DNA of 64,000 nucleotides from Orientallactaga sibirica (taxonomy: Eukaryota; Chordata; Mammalia; Rodentia; Dipodidae): assembly GCA_036365145.1 (NCBI GenBank), contig JAEOAD010000031.1, positions 8,528,001-8,592,000 on the forward strand. The letters run 5' to 3'. The notes under the pieces were generated by a model. The model worked only from the letters and a program-made list of their open reading frames with translations, was not told the DNA's origin and ran no database searches. Within the stretch, counting starts at the first letter, position 1. The number at the start of each line of letters is the position of its first letter. Shown here one piece after another: positions 44,326 to 55,386 of this stretch. The position numbers and the translations under genes are program-made.

Positions 44326-45446
44326 TGGTATTGTAGTGGGGTGGTGGAGGTGGGGAGAAGGGGATTGCATTGCCTTTGATGCTGAGGGCTGAGGGGATGG
44401 GGTAGTGAGGTCAGGTTCCATTGGGACTGTGTACCAGGGGGTGGATGGAACTGCTCAGTTCTGTGACACAATTGGGCAGGGAGGTGGGACTGCTGTGGGT
44501 CAGGTGACACATAGGGGGATGGGCACTGGTCCAGGCGGGGGTAAGGGGGAGGAAAAAGGGAAGGAGGGAGCAGACAATTGTACCTAGCTTGCCTGGGTCT
44601 GAGTTTCTTGCAGGATGTGCAGTGGGACCTGATCGCAACTGGGTTGGCAGTCAGGTGGTGTGAGAGTCCAGGGATAGAGAGGCAAATGCTAGCTTGCTGG
44701 CCTGGGTCTGAGTTGACTGCATGGCTGATGCAGCTGGAATGGGGATCAGAATGCAGGAAAGCCCTGAGATAGAGGGAAAATGCTAGCCTGCTGCCTTGGG
44801 ACTGCTTAGCCTGTGGCAGTGTTTAAGGGGGTGGCTGGGATAGTGGCCAACGTTTTGGCTGGGAAGGCCCCTGGGATGGCAGCTGGGACTGTGGCTGGGA
44901 TGGGGATCCGATGGCAGGAAATCCCAGGGATGGAGGAGAAATGCTAGCCTGCTGGCCTGGGACTGCTTAGCCTCAAGTAGTGCAGGAGGGGTGGCTGTGA
45001 TGATGCCTGGGACTGTGGATGGGATGGTGGCTGGGATGTCTGGGACAGCTGGGACAGTGGATGGGACTGTGGCTGGGCTGGGGATCAGATGGCAGGAAAA
45101 CCCAAGGATGGAGGGGAAATGCTAGCCTGCTGCCCTGGGAGCGCTTAGCCTGTGGTAGTACAGGAGCGCTAGGCTGGGATAGCGGCTGGGACTGTGCATG
45201 AGATGGCTGGGACTGAAGATGAGATGGCCGCTGGGATGGTGGCTGGGACAGCTAATTGTGGTGTTTGGGGGACTTGTGGGCTACCCAAGAGCATGGGAAT
45301 CAGCGGATTCTCTACTTTGCTCCTCTGCGCGCCCTCCCACTAGAGGTCGACTAGGATCTCCAGACCCCTAAGTACCCAAAAGATTTTGCCTTTCCTTCCC
45401 CGCAAAGTGAAGTATGGTTAAGTGGATACCATCTTGACCGGAAGTC
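44326..45446 (-). promoter_or_regulatory. L1 5' UTR, probable promoter region
   Basis: G-rich on the plus strand, unlike the rest of the window. It contains tandem repeats (44640-45230) and ends at the right target-site duplication. Rodent L1 5' UTRs often consist of tandem monomers with promoter activity, so a promoter role is inferred from position and structure. Confidence 0.6.
44640..45230 (-). repeat. tandem monomer-like repeats in L1 5' UTR
   Basis: The word AAATGCTAGC(C/T)TGCTG starts at 44684, 44778, 44939 and 45117, spacing 94, 161 and 178 bases. Each unit also holds GGCTGGGATGG/GGCTGGGACTG words and GGATCMGATGGCAGGAAA. The unit length varies because of internal TGGGA-type sub-repeats. 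Confidence 0.8.
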
Positions 45447-45461
45447 CCAGTTCTCAGTTTT
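45447..45461. repeat. target-site duplication of the large L1, right copy
   Basis: CCAGTTCTCAGTTTT, exact match to 38842-38856. Confidence 0.88.
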
Positions 45462-46179
45462 ATTGTGTGTGTTTTGTGTATAGTAGGGCAGCCCTTTTGG
45501 TTATCATTAGCAGGCAGAACATAAAAAGTGGATTTACTTCATTTTCAAACAAGCGGAAATATCCTGTGTTTCTTTTTTAACGAATGTCAGAGATACAATT
45601 GTGTATTATTTTAGCAAATTTTGTCTTGTGTCTCTTAGTAGATAAGAAACTTTTGAAGGCAAGAGTTGGCTCATCAAATTTCCTTTAATATTTGGCATAA
45701 AATGAAGCTTTTATGCATAATCTTGATTCAATGAATATTTATACTTGCTCTAGAAACCTAAAAAATGTAAATTCATTTGAATGATAAATACTTCCTCCTA
45801 TTATATTGTTGGAGATGAAATCTCAGGGCTCAATACAATAATCTTGTGTCCATGGAGTCTTCCCTATACAGAACACATCAGTGTAGGTGCTGTAAGATAG
45901 CAAAGCCTGGGACCCTTGGAGACACTTCCCTGGGCCAAACCCTTCCATTAAAGCAACAAGATGAGATTGAGAATGCACAAATGTGCATGTGCATGAACAA
46001 TGCTATACCGTTCTACTACCTCAGCATGACAGAACAAGAAGACAAAATACAGGGGTTATTCTGATACTGACTGGAGATGAAGACACTTGGAATCTTAGAA
46101 GAGGAATATTGAAAATCTCATATGATTTGAAGAGGCTATTCCATAATCCTTGCCAGCATTTCCAGGTCAGAGATTATAG
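45462..46179. other. unique sequence, no gene seen
   Basis: No repeat or exon was recognised. Confidence 0.5.
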
Positions 46180-46191
46180 CAAAGTCTGTTT

Positions 46192-46403
46192 ATAAATATC
46201 TTACTTATTTATTTGAGAGAAAAAGAGGGAGAAATAGAGAGAGAGAAGAGAGAATGGGTGCACCAGGGCCTCCAGCCACTGTAAACAAACTCCAGACTCA
46301 TGTGTCACCTTGTTCATCTGGTTTTTGTGGGTACTGGTGTATCAAACCTGGGTCCTTAGACTTTTCAGGCAAGTGCCTTAGCTGCTAAGCCATTTCTCTA
46401 GCC
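46192..46403 (-). mobile_element. tRNA-derived SINE, short form
   Basis: Antisense copy with duplication CAAAGTCTGTTT at 46180-46191 and 46404-46415. Complete, with a purine-rich stretch and CTAAGCCATTTCTCTAGCC head. Confidence 0.93.
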
Positions 46404-46415
46404 CAAAGTCTGTTT

Positions 46416-47235
46416 TTTAAAAGTTTCATGAACAAATGTCCTCTAAAATTGTACAGCAAGGCTGTTGACTCATATTACACACTGTTCAGACACTTCTGTT
46501 TTCTCCTTCCTAAAAAGAGCTCTCAGGTATAAAGATGTGCAAGTAACATATATTGCATCAGAACTTGAGATTTAACTAATATATTCATGTGCAAATACAT
46601 ATATATATATATACATATATGTTGAATTTGTGCAGAGCATAGAGTAATAATAATCTTCACTGAACAATGCTTACAAAATATACAAGGCTATGATATACCT
46701 GAGGCTGAGTGCAGAGGTTTGGAGAAGACTGTGTGTTCTCTATTCTCAGGTCTCATGGAAAAATAGAAACAGACACAGTAGCTAAGAAATTGTACTTTCT
46801 GAATGGACATTTATATTTTTACCATTTATTATGGTCTTGACCAGACATAACTGAGCTTCTTCACCTACATCCTCATCTCATCATTAGACACAGTAATAGT
46901 TATTTCTTTATTACCAGGTCTGAGAATTACTGCATATAAGCTAAATAGTTCAAGTGCCTGGATAAGAGGAAGAGACTTGCTATTGTTATGGTGATCTAAT
47001 TGCTTCATTGATTTTCAGTGAAGATCCAAGGTTCTACTTAGTAAAGGCATACTCATATGATCTTGTGGCTTTTGCGACCCAAAATGCTTACATGGCTACA
47101 GGTATGGATGGAGAATAGGCTATGGTCTAGTCACTGCACTGGATATAGACTAACCTTTTAAATACCTTAGGCCATTGCAGTGAGAGACTCTCTCCTGAAC
47201 CAAGGAGCAGCTTCAGAAATGTCATGGGAAGGGGT
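46416..47235. other. unique sequence with a short TA run
   Basis: (TA)n at 46597-46621. No repeat family or exon was recognised. Confidence 0.5.
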
Positions 47236-47520
47236 TGGGAGGTTGGGAAAGTATCTCATAGACAAGTATGAGGACCTGAGTTTGGATCTTCAGCACCCAC
47301 ATAAAATCCTGGGATGATGACACACACCTGTGATCCTAGCCCTGAGAAGGTGGAGACAGGAGAATCCCTGGGCTTGGTGGACACATACTCTAGCCAAATA
47401 GGTGAGTTACAAGTTCAGTGAGAGAACCCTGCCTCAAAAAGTAAGGTGAAGAATGACTGAGGAGGGCATTTGATGCTGGTATCTGATCTTTACATGCATT
47501 GATGCACACACTTACGCTGC
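47236..47520 (+). mobile_element. B4/RSINE1-type SINE, sense
   Basis: GAGGACCTGAGTTTGGATCT, GACACACACCTGTGATCCTA, TCAGTGAGAGAACCCTGCCT, CAAAAAGTAAGGTGAAGAAT and ACATGCATTGATGCACACAC follow the sense RSINE1 order. The A-rich linker is uninterrupted here. Confidence 0.75.
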
Positions 47521-47561
47521 TGATTCCACTATGTGTTGATTAATAGAAAAAGGATTCCAGG

Positions 47562-47785
47562 GCTAGAGAGATAGCTTAGCTGGTTGAGGTGCTTGCCTGC
47601 AAAGAAAAAGCACCCAGGTTTGATTCCCTGGGACTCACATAAGGCAGATGCACAAAGTAGCACATGCATCTGGAGTTCATTTGCAGTGGTTGAAGGCTCT
47701 AGCACATCCATTGTTATTCTCCATTCTCTCTTTCTCTCTCTCTCTCTCTTAAATAAACAAATTAAAAAAAAAAAGAAAAAGAAAA
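47562..47785 (+). mobile_element. tRNA-derived SINE, short form
   Basis: GGGCTAGAGAGATAGCTTAG head, GGTTTGATTCCC B box, GCATCTGGAGTTCATTTGCA body, CT stretch and A-rich tail. Confidence 0.9.
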
Positions 47786-48363
47786 GGGAGGCCACTGTGG
47801 TCTAGAGAGCTGAGTTCCAGGTTCTGGAAGCAAGTATCCACTTCTCATATACTAGAGGAGAATTCATCTGATAATGATTGATGGCTTCCTCTATCTTCTC
47901 ATAAAACAGAAAACCTCTTAGAGAGATACAGAGGTTGGCATTTCAGGATCAATAGATAGCTTTTTTAAAAAGCAATGCTGCATCCTGGTGACCATTTCTT
48001 TTTCTTCATCTAAAATTAATTCACACTAAAACCATCAGAAAAAAAAGGAAGATGTGCATACTAGAAGCTGAAGTCTCTGGGAACTGAATATCCACATCCA
48101 CATGCAGAACATCTGGCAATGCATCTGGCAGTCAGCTAGAACCAAGCAGGCAGAATAGCAATCCACGAGAAATGTGACATAAGGCTGATGGCTGTGACTA
48201 AGCTCTCCTCAGCATGTGTGGGATGACAGTAATGAAAGAGATATCATGCGTAGATGAAGGCCACAGAGAAGCTGTCCTGTTACAGTACTGTCTGATCTCC
48301 TATTTTGTGTCTTTTCATCAATTACTAAAGGAGTGGTTGTTGTAAAATGATATTTTTGAGGCA

Positions 48364-48365
<2 letters not shown>
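47786..48365. other. unique sequence, no gene seen
   Basis: No repeat or exon was recognised. Confidence 0.5.

Positions 48366-48401
<36 letters not shown>
48366..48401. repeat. poly(T) run of 36
   Basis: Perfect run of 36 T residues, the longest homopolymer in the window. Confidence 0.95.
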
Positions 48402-48402
<1 letters not shown>

Positions 48403-48710
48403 TCTTCATCCTCTATGGGAAGCAAAGGAAACAAGAGACTGACCAGAAGGCCAAGAGCAACAGGACGCTGTTCCCTCTGCAGAATTTGATGTTGTGGATT
48501 GCCAAATTTCTTATGAAATATTTTTCTCCCCGGGCTAACATGACATCGTTCTTTCTGCTTTTTTCTAAGCAAACATGTTGATTGCCCCTCCTCTGTTTCC
48601 TTAATTGAATCTTCTTTTTCATCTTGCTCAGAAACTGTGGTGTATCTGCCTTTCTTTCTCCAAATTTCTTAGGGACATACACTCGGACCTACACCCTTAT
48701 TTGTAATACA
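48402..48710 (-). other. possible retroposed transcript, identity unknown
   Basis: Sequence abutting the T36 run contains a minus-strand open frame of 89 codons (48413-48682) rich in Lys and Arg (KMKKKIQLRKQRRGNQ). A poly(A) directly after it on the minus strand would fit a processed transcript. I found no target-site duplication and do not recognise the protein. It could equally be unique sequence next to a microsatellite. Confidence 0.25.
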
Positions 48711-48864
48711 CTTGGGTTCATCTACTCACACAACTATTTATTTATACGTTGTCTTTGTGTTCTCAGCTCGCACAAGGAAGACACTCAGTGAGGTTATAAA
48801 AACAGTCAGCTTTCAGGAAACTGACAGTTCCAGAATTGATACTGTCTTTCCTATGCCCGGTATA
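48711..48864. other. unique sequence, no gene seen
   Basis: No repeat was recognised. Confidence 0.45.
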
Positions 48865-48879
48865 CCCACATTGGCTATT

Positions 48880-49074
48880 TTTAAAATTAATTTATTTATT
48901 TGAGAGAGAGAGAGAGAATGGGCATGGCAGGGTCTCCAGCCACTGCAAACGAACTCCAGACACATGCACCACCTTGTGCATCTGGCTTACTTGGGTACTG
49001 GGGAATTGAGCCTCAAACCAGGGTCCTTAGGCTTCACAGGCAAGCGTTTAACCACTAAGCCATCTCTCCAGCCT
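48880..49074 (-). mobile_element. tRNA-derived SINE, short form
   Basis: Antisense, complete, with duplication CCCACATTGGCTATT (48865-48879) and CCCACATTGGTTATT (49075-49089), 14/15. Confidence 0.95.
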
Positions 49075-49089
49075 CCCACATTGGTTATT

Positions 49090-49257
49090 ATCATTATTAT
49101 TATTATTACTTTTTGGTTTCTCAAGGTAGGGTCTCACTCTAGCTCAGGCTGACCTGGAATTCACTGAGTAGTCTCAGGGTGGCCTTGAACTCATGGTGAT
49201 CTTTCTACCTTTGCCTCCCAAGTGCTGGGATTAAAGGCGTGCACTGCCATGCCTGGC
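49090..49257 (-). mobile_element. B1 SINE inserted at the edge of a SINE duplication
   Basis: Antisense B1 with (ATT)n tail at 49090-49110. Duplication TTGGTTATT lies at 49081-49089 and 49258-49266. It entered within the right-hand duplication of the neighbouring SINE and is therefore younger. Confidence 0.92.
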
Positions 49258-49266
49258 TTGGTTATT

Positions 49267-50238
49267 TTTATCTGTCTTAATTTGTTGGGTTTTTGTGGTC
49301 TACTGATAGTTAACTATTTCACATATTTTCCTAGCCTATTTCTAGATGAAATGTATTAAATAATAGAGAATAAGTCCAAAATTGACATATTTCCTGAACT
49401 CTTAGATATATTTTACTGGCAAAATTTCCCATTATATCCTAAGTACAAATAACTAGTTATGAAAAAAAATCATGTTTTAATGTGTCAGGTCCATTTAAAA
49501 AATTTGAATTGCAGATATCAGGGCTTGAAGGGATTTCAGAAAATGAAATAAGAAAGAATCCCTCAGTGAATACCTGTGACTTGTCCAATCACGTAGTTGA
49601 CTAGAACCCAGATCCTCAAACTCTAACTTCAGTATGTCAGAGGTTTAAGGATTTGAAGAATTTTTTCAATTTCCTACCAGCTGCCCTGGCATGCAGACAC
49701 AATAATGAGATTCTGGAAAGAGGACGTGGCTCTGCATTACCAAGAAAGTGTTAAGACAACATGTGCAAACAAGTGAATCTTTGGTGATGGCTGGAAGGAG
49801 AGGATAGCTGCAGTGCCATCGAGGACAAACCTGAGCCACCACATGCTTAATTTGCATGCACATATGTTGCCATTGGATTTGCTACTTCTGCAAGACCCTA
49901 GGTAGGCCATGTTGGAACAACAGTACCCGTGGATATTCAAGGGTCATTATTATTTCAGATGATATGTCCTAGCCATTCGAAATACTCAGGCACTCAGAGG
50001 GATGCTTCAAATTGTTTTACATATGCAGGCACATGCTCTTGCATGCACATGCACTCACAGTTAAAACACAGTGTCCTCTACCAGATATTGTGCTTGAATT
50101 TTGCACAATATATGGCCACTCTATTGAATAAATGTAGTAGATAGCAATATGCAGGAAGTCTGACAGCAGAAATGTGACAGATAACATTCTGATAGTGAGG
50201 GATGAGGAAGCATCACATATATGATATGTATTATGTAT
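49267..50238. other. unique sequence with a faint MIR-like patch
   Basis: A MIR-like patch is possible at 49570-49640 (GACTTGTCCAATCACGTAG, GACTAGAACCCAGATCC). No exon was recognised. Confidence 0.4.
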
Positions 50239-50272
50239 ACACACACACACACACACATATATATATCAGTTA

Positions 50273-50371
<99 letters not shown>
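50239..50371. repeat. (CA)n(TA)n and (TATC)n microsatellites
   Basis: CA units at 50240-50257, TA to 50266, then about 24 TATC units at 50273-50371 with one ATC interruption near 50327. Confidence 0.95.
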
Positions 50372-50500
50372 ACACCATGGAAATGAGGTGCTGTCCTCAG
50401 TAATGACAAATCACTTGTAGCATATCAATGTCATTTGATACTAGTGGCCAAGTATGGATAATAGTCATGTAAACTCTGAAACACTAGTTAAAAAATTATT

Positions 50501-50660
50501 AGGTATGCCAGGCATGGTGGCGCACGCCTTTAATCCCAGCACTTGGGAGGCAGAGGTAGGAGGATTGTTGTGAGTTCGAGGCCACCCTGAGAATACAGAA
50601 TGAACTCCAGATCAGCCTGAACTAGAGTGAGACCCTATCTTGAAAAAACCAAAAAGAATT
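50501..50660 (+). mobile_element. B1 SINE, complete
   Basis: Sense B1 (GCCAGGCATGGTGGCGCACG to GTGAGACCCTATCTTGAAAA, A-rich tail). Duplication AAAATTATT lies at 50492-50500 and 50661-50669. Well preserved. Confidence 0.95.
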
Positions 50661-50669
50661 AAAATTATT

Positions 50670-51059
50670 GGGTCTTACATAACTTTTAGAAAACACTGTT
50701 ATACACACAGAGACACATACATAAAAGACTTTAGGCACGTTTCCTCTGAAAATGGTCATACTGTCTGAATGACAGTTTATAGCAGTAATAACATAAACAT
50801 GATGCCAATCATGGGAAAAAGGAGAAATCCTTTTTAATTTTTCAGTTATGTTGTTAAAAGACTTGGATGAAATGTGTATTACTCTACCTATTGTTATCTG
50901 GGCTAATAGTTGAAGATGCAACTTCAATAACATTAGCATAAAATAACATGAAAAAAATTGTCTTGTTTTCCTAAAGTAGACTACAGTGTTTATCCTTACT
51001 GATGTGTCAGAAAGTGGAGGTGTCCTTGCTTCTGGGTCTCTCAAATGACCCTTTTTTGC
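50670..51059. other. unique sequence, no gene seen
   Basis: No repeat was recognised. A minus-strand open frame (50622-51104) overlaps the B1 and simple repeats and is not a gene. Confidence 0.5.
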
Positions 51060-51510
51060 ATATGTATATGTGCAAGGAGTGTGTGCATATGTGCATATGT
51101 GCATATGTGTTTATATGTGTGTGTGCATGTGGGTACATGTGCATGTGTGGATGCAAGAGGTCAAGTTTGAGGTCATTCTCAATTGCTTTCCAACTTATTA
51201 TTATTATTATTATTATTATTTTTTTTTTTTTTTTGGTTTTTCGAGGTAGGGTTTCACTTTGGTCCAGGCTGACCTGGAATTAACTATGTAGTCTCAGGGT
51301 GGCCTCGAACTCACAGCTATCCTCCTACCTCTGCCTCCCAAGTACTGGGATTAAAGGCGTGTGCCACCACGCCTGGCTCCAACTTATTTTTTAAGATAGG
51401 GTCCCTCACTAAATCTGGAAGTCAGTGGTTTAGCTTGACCTAATATCCAGCAAGCACCAGAACTCCTCCTTTCTCATCTAGTTGTGAGCTGCTAAAATCC
51501 TTAGTTCCTG
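51060..51510 (-). mobile_element. B4/RSINE1-type SINE, split by a B1
   Basis: TG-rich start (GCATATGTGCATATGTGC), GAGGTCAAGTTTGAGGTCAT, then the linker TCCAACTTATT. After the B1 it resumes with TTTTTAAGATAGGGTCCCTC and the diverged B1-like half. Halves are 51060-51199 and 51379-51510. Confidence 0.72.
51200..51378 (-). mobile_element. B1 SINE nested in a B4/RSINE1-type SINE
   Basis: Antisense B1 with a (TTA)n/T tail and body GGTTTTTCGAGGTAGGGTTT to GCCACCACGCCTGGCT. Duplication CCAACTTATT lies at 51190-51199 and 51379-51388. The insertion point is the A-rich linker, as at 2961. Confidence 0.93.
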
Positions 51511-51639
51511 CAAATTAAATACATAATGTATCTGGTTCATCAGTCCTGGAGACAGGCATGAGTTATTTTGAACCTGAAAGTGTTCCATTTCAGCTATTTA
51601 TATGGGACACATTTTGTGAGCCATGGCATATGCTCTTAA

Positions 51640-51960
51640 GTCCACTTTATTTGGTGGCACACAGTTCCAAGAAGAATTCACCCAATTCCACGCAGGTGCT
51701 AAGAGATTGTACCTCACTCCAGCCAATGTACAAATGCTTCCTACTTTCTTTCACAGACACTGTCCTGAGATCAATTTCATTCATTTCCTTATAAGCTCCA
51801 GGAGGGCTGAGCATCAGTTCCCTGTGGCAATGGGCAATTGGATAATGCATTTGTGCACATGTTTTTTCCTCTTTCACTCTCCTGCTCTTCCTCCCTGGGA
51901 TCATGTCCCAAATAAACCACTATGCCTGGAAGATTTTGCTGAAAGCTTTGCTCTGGATGG
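51640..51960 (+). mobile_element. possible ancient LTR fragment
   Basis: CTCCTGCTCTTCCTCCCTGG, ATGTCCCAAATAAACCACTA and a following pyrimidine/GA mix resemble the 3' part of an old LTR with an AATAAA signal (51909). The family is not named. Confidence 0.35.
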
Positions 51961-52224
51961 GTGAGTTGGGGGAAATAAGAAGGAAGTAGAGCCCAGACTA
52001 AAACATTCTTGCCCCAAATAATAATTAAAGAAGAGCAAATATTTATAAAATCTTATAAAGTGATTGTGTGTTTAAGTAATTGTGCCAAGTACATTAGATT
52101 ACAGAATTAGGACATGAAGCAGGTGAAGAAAACTGAACCTAAATTCAGAGTCCTGTTCACTTAGTGATGGTGGATCTTCAGCTGTTTAGAAGCGCTGGGG
52201 AGATGCATAGCTTTTTCTATGGAT
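51961..52224. other. unique sequence, faint MIR-like patch
   Basis: AAGTGATTGTGTGTTTAAGT and GAACCTAAATTCAGAGTCC hint at a decayed MIR. No gene was found. Confidence 0.35.
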
Positions 52225-52425
52225 GGGAAAGAGGGCTTCACACATGTCGGTATGTGCTCTACCACTAAACAACATCCTAAGCTACTCTTTTGACTTTTCC
52301 CCAGGCTGGACTTAAACTCACTTTGTAACTCAGGCACTTCTTGAACTTATCATCCTCCTTCCTCATCTTCCCACATTGCTGAAATTATACGCCTGTGCCA
52401 CCAAACCCAGGTGTGGCTCATTTTG
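52225..52425 (-). mobile_element. B4-like SINE (ID plus B1), degenerate
   Basis: ID-like half (GTATGTGCTCTACCACTAAA) and B1-like half (CCAGGCTGGACTTAAACTCA, TTATACGCCTGTGCCACCAA), antisense order. Confidence 0.65.
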
Positions 52426-52676
52426 TAAGCCACAAAGGCCATTGTGATACAAGCAGTGCTCGGCGCTGTTGCTTGGAGCTGAGGGTCTCTTTTACCTCCA
52501 GTCTACTCAGACAAAACAAGTGCCATGGGACTCATCTTTCCCTGGTTTGAAGAGTCCTGAGCCTTAGTTTGGATAATCTTCTTTCTATGGTCCTGAGGAT
52601 GAGCAAAAGTCATTGCTCCACACCATGAGTGAGCAAAGATCTTTTATGGCTTTTGTGGGTGATCAGTGCCAAGTGA

Positions 52677-52678
<2 letters not shown>
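52426..52678. other. unique sequence, no gene seen
   Basis: No repeat or exon was recognised. Confidence 0.5.
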
Positions 52679-52722
<44 letters not shown>

Positions 52723-52756
52723 TACTACCACCACCATCACCAACAATAACAACAAT
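52679..52756. repeat. (CA)n with (CAN)n tail
   Basis: About 20 CA units at 52679-52719, then CTACTACCACCACCATCACC and CAACAATAACAACAATA words. Confidence 0.92.
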
Positions 52757-55172
52757 AAAACACAGCTCTTAAAAATTGCAAATGGGAATACATTCCACCT
52801 CAGGTGTTATAAAGGCTAATTGAGCTATTATAGAGCCTCCTTAAATGTAAAAATGGTGAGATCTCTTCTCAAATGCAAACCAGCATCAACACCATAGCTC
52901 CCACCTACTCTATTGCCATCAAACCCAGCCCTTCAGAGATGGGTTAAATGCCTTTCACAAAGCTCTGCCTAGACCTTTATGCTTCAGAGACTCCAGTGCT
53001 TCATGTTAGATAGGGCTCACATCCCCAAAAAGCTGTCTCACACCTCCACTCGGAAATTGCAGGCAGCCATGCCACTGGCTGGTTTATGATACAATAGCTT
53101 CCTTGGAGTATGCTTATAAATATTTATAGCACCATGCAAGCGGTAATGTGCTGCTATTCAAACACACCTGCTGGGAAAAAAGAAATAAAGAGGGAAAAAA
53201 ACATACACACATGTACATACTTATATTTATGCCTACTACATGAAGGTCATATGGGCATTTAGACCTACAAAGCATATATACAGAGCAAGTAGAAGAATCC
53301 TTACATTCCTAGAGTCTGTGGTCTACACAGACAGTGTCTTTCCAGAGGAAACAGAAAAGACAGAATGACTGTAAATTATTAGCTTCTCCCTAAGAATGAA
53401 CACATTTGCTGAAGTACATTTGGAAAATCGTGAACTAACAAAAAAGAGTAAGAGAAAAATATTGCCTACATAGCTTACCTCTCACAGGCAATAGTGTTAA
53501 CATTTTAAAATATTTTCTTTGCTCTGAGAAATGTGTACTGTAAAGCTATTTTGACTCTGCTTATTACACACAGCTCACATTACAGATGCTTTACACAGTT
53601 TAAATATCTCTAATTTGATAGTTAAAAATGATATGTTGTTGTTCAATTTAGTATTTATCTGATTATGGATAGCGGCTTATGTTAGTTACCAACCAATAAC
53701 AGCTTTTCTCAGTCTTAGTATTGAGGTGTTAGCATTGGGGTGAGTATGCACAGATGACTTGGACAGATCCCTTGCTTCCAAAGTACCAATGATCGGTGGA
53801 ACAGCAATGGAACTTGCCTCTTCAATGCAATAGACATTATCATTTGGTTTTATTTGTGATGTGTATTCAGGTTTTTAAAAAATAATTTCAGATGATCTAC
53901 CCAAGATTCCATGTTTTTGCTTAGTGAGTGGGTAAATGTCAAGAGTTGTTTCATTTCAGCCCTCTATCTTAACTTCAAGCCAGGTTTCAGATAAACCATG
54001 TTGTGTATGATATTGCCATAGGCATTTACAAAACCCTGATTCTCAGGGTCCTAGAAGCAATTCCTATAGCAATCATAAAATGAGCAAGAAGGGGGGCAAT
54101 TTAAATCCAGTCAAACTAAAGGAACACATTAAACAACTGGTCACAATTCAAAAAAAAATATACCTACATATCACCTCTCCATAGGCTGCGTTATACTTTG
54201 AAATTCTTGGGCATAGCCTTTGGTAGTTTAGCAAGTAATTATGTTTCCAATATGCCTTATGGTTAATGGTTTCCTGTGGATTTCCAGGCACCTGTTATAT
54301 TGTATTCTGCACTTAAAAAGTAGAGACAGGATCAGTATAAAAGCAAAGCCTTATCTAATACATATTGCACATTAGACTAAGTTCAGGGAAACTCAGAGAT
54401 AGAATCAATGTGGACCCTATAACTAAAGATAACAAAACAAAACAAAACAAAAAAACTCCTCCTTATAAGACCCAAGGACTTGACCAGGTTTCCCTAATTG
54501 GGAGTGTCAAAGCAGCCCACATAACAGTAGGATGGAGGAAGTGGAATAGCTATTTGCATCATGCATAAATAACCACACATGACTCACTTTTATATGGTTT
54601 ATATGAGGCTTTACAGTGAAGAAATATTGATGCCAATGTGTCTCTCAGGATCACTATGGGCAGATCTTCCAGACATCACCTGCTTCCTGATGTGATGCTA
54701 AGTGAATTTTAGCACCAATTCATCTATCTAAGAAAATTAATATGAAATTATTTCTAGGTTTCAGCAAATGCAAGGAATAAATAAACAAGGTCAATAAACA
54801 CACGAGAAGCTAATATGACAAATCCAGAACTGGGACATTTATTTAAAAAGGGGAGGAGAGGGTTGGTATCTTCATCAAGGTAATGTGAAAAGAAAAGGGA
54901 GACATAACTACTTTAGATAAGAAATGTAACAGTCTTAACAATCAAATGAAATGTGTACTCCTTGATTACAGTCTGATTTTTTTTTTTTTACATCTTAAAC
55001 TATAAAAGACATTTTTGGAACAAGAGGGGAAATTATAATATGGTCTGAATGTTATATGAGAAAATTATTATTATTATATGAAAATTTGTATTTTGTTATA
55101 TAGTAGGATGTTATTTTGTGGAATGTGTGATGAGCTATTTAAAATTTGTGTCACAAAACTCTATCAAAAAAT
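52757..55172. other. unique sequence, no gene seen
   Basis: About 2.4 kb with no recognised transposon or exon, unusual in a window this full of repeats. The segment 53040-53160 holds the AT palindrome TATAAATATTTATA and could be a conserved element (speculation). A short (AAAAC)n lies at 54434-54452. Confidence 0.45.
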
Positions 55173-55386
55173 AAAGCAAGTGGTTAAGGTGCTTGCCTGC
55201 AAAGCTAGAGGACCCAGGTTCAATCCTCTGTACCCACGTAAAGCCAGATGCACAAGGTGGCACATGAATCTGGAGTTGATTTGTAGTCGCTACAGGCCCT
55301 GGCATGCCTATTCTCTCCCTCTCCCTCTCTCTCTCTCTTTCTCTCTCCATATATATCTGAAATAAATAAATAAACAATTAAAAAAA
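55173..55386 (+). mobile_element. tRNA-derived SINE, short form, slightly 5'-truncated
   Basis: Starts inside the head (AAGCAAGTGGTTAAGGTGCT), with B box GGTTCAATCCTC, GATGCACAAGGTGGCACATG body, CT stretch and AAATAAATAAATAAAC tail. The first 15 or so bases are missing. Confidence 0.9.

Larger units (their letters stand above)
38857..45446 (-). mobile_element. L1 retrotransposon with both ends, internally deleted
   Basis: Antisense L1 bounded by a 15-bp duplication. A poly(T) tail runs to 38874. The polyadenylation signal (AATAAA on the minus strand) is at 38885-38890. The 3' UTR occupies about 38875-41111, interrupted by a nested L1. Broken ORF2 is at 41112 to about 44325 and a repeat-rich 5' UTR at about 44326-45446. 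ORF1 and the first part of ORF2 (endonuclease) are absent. Without the nested insertions and their duplications the element is about 5.56 kb. The family knowledge is standard L1 structure. The lineage name is unknown to me. Confidence 0.88.

Noticed and set aside
50239..50371. CRISPR-like or satellite array
   Set aside because: It is a plain tetranucleotide microsatellite without spacers.
50622..51104. Minus-strand open frame of 160 codons
   Set aside because: It overlaps the end of a B1 and the TG-rich edge of a B4/RSINE1-type SINE. The translation is repeat-derived.
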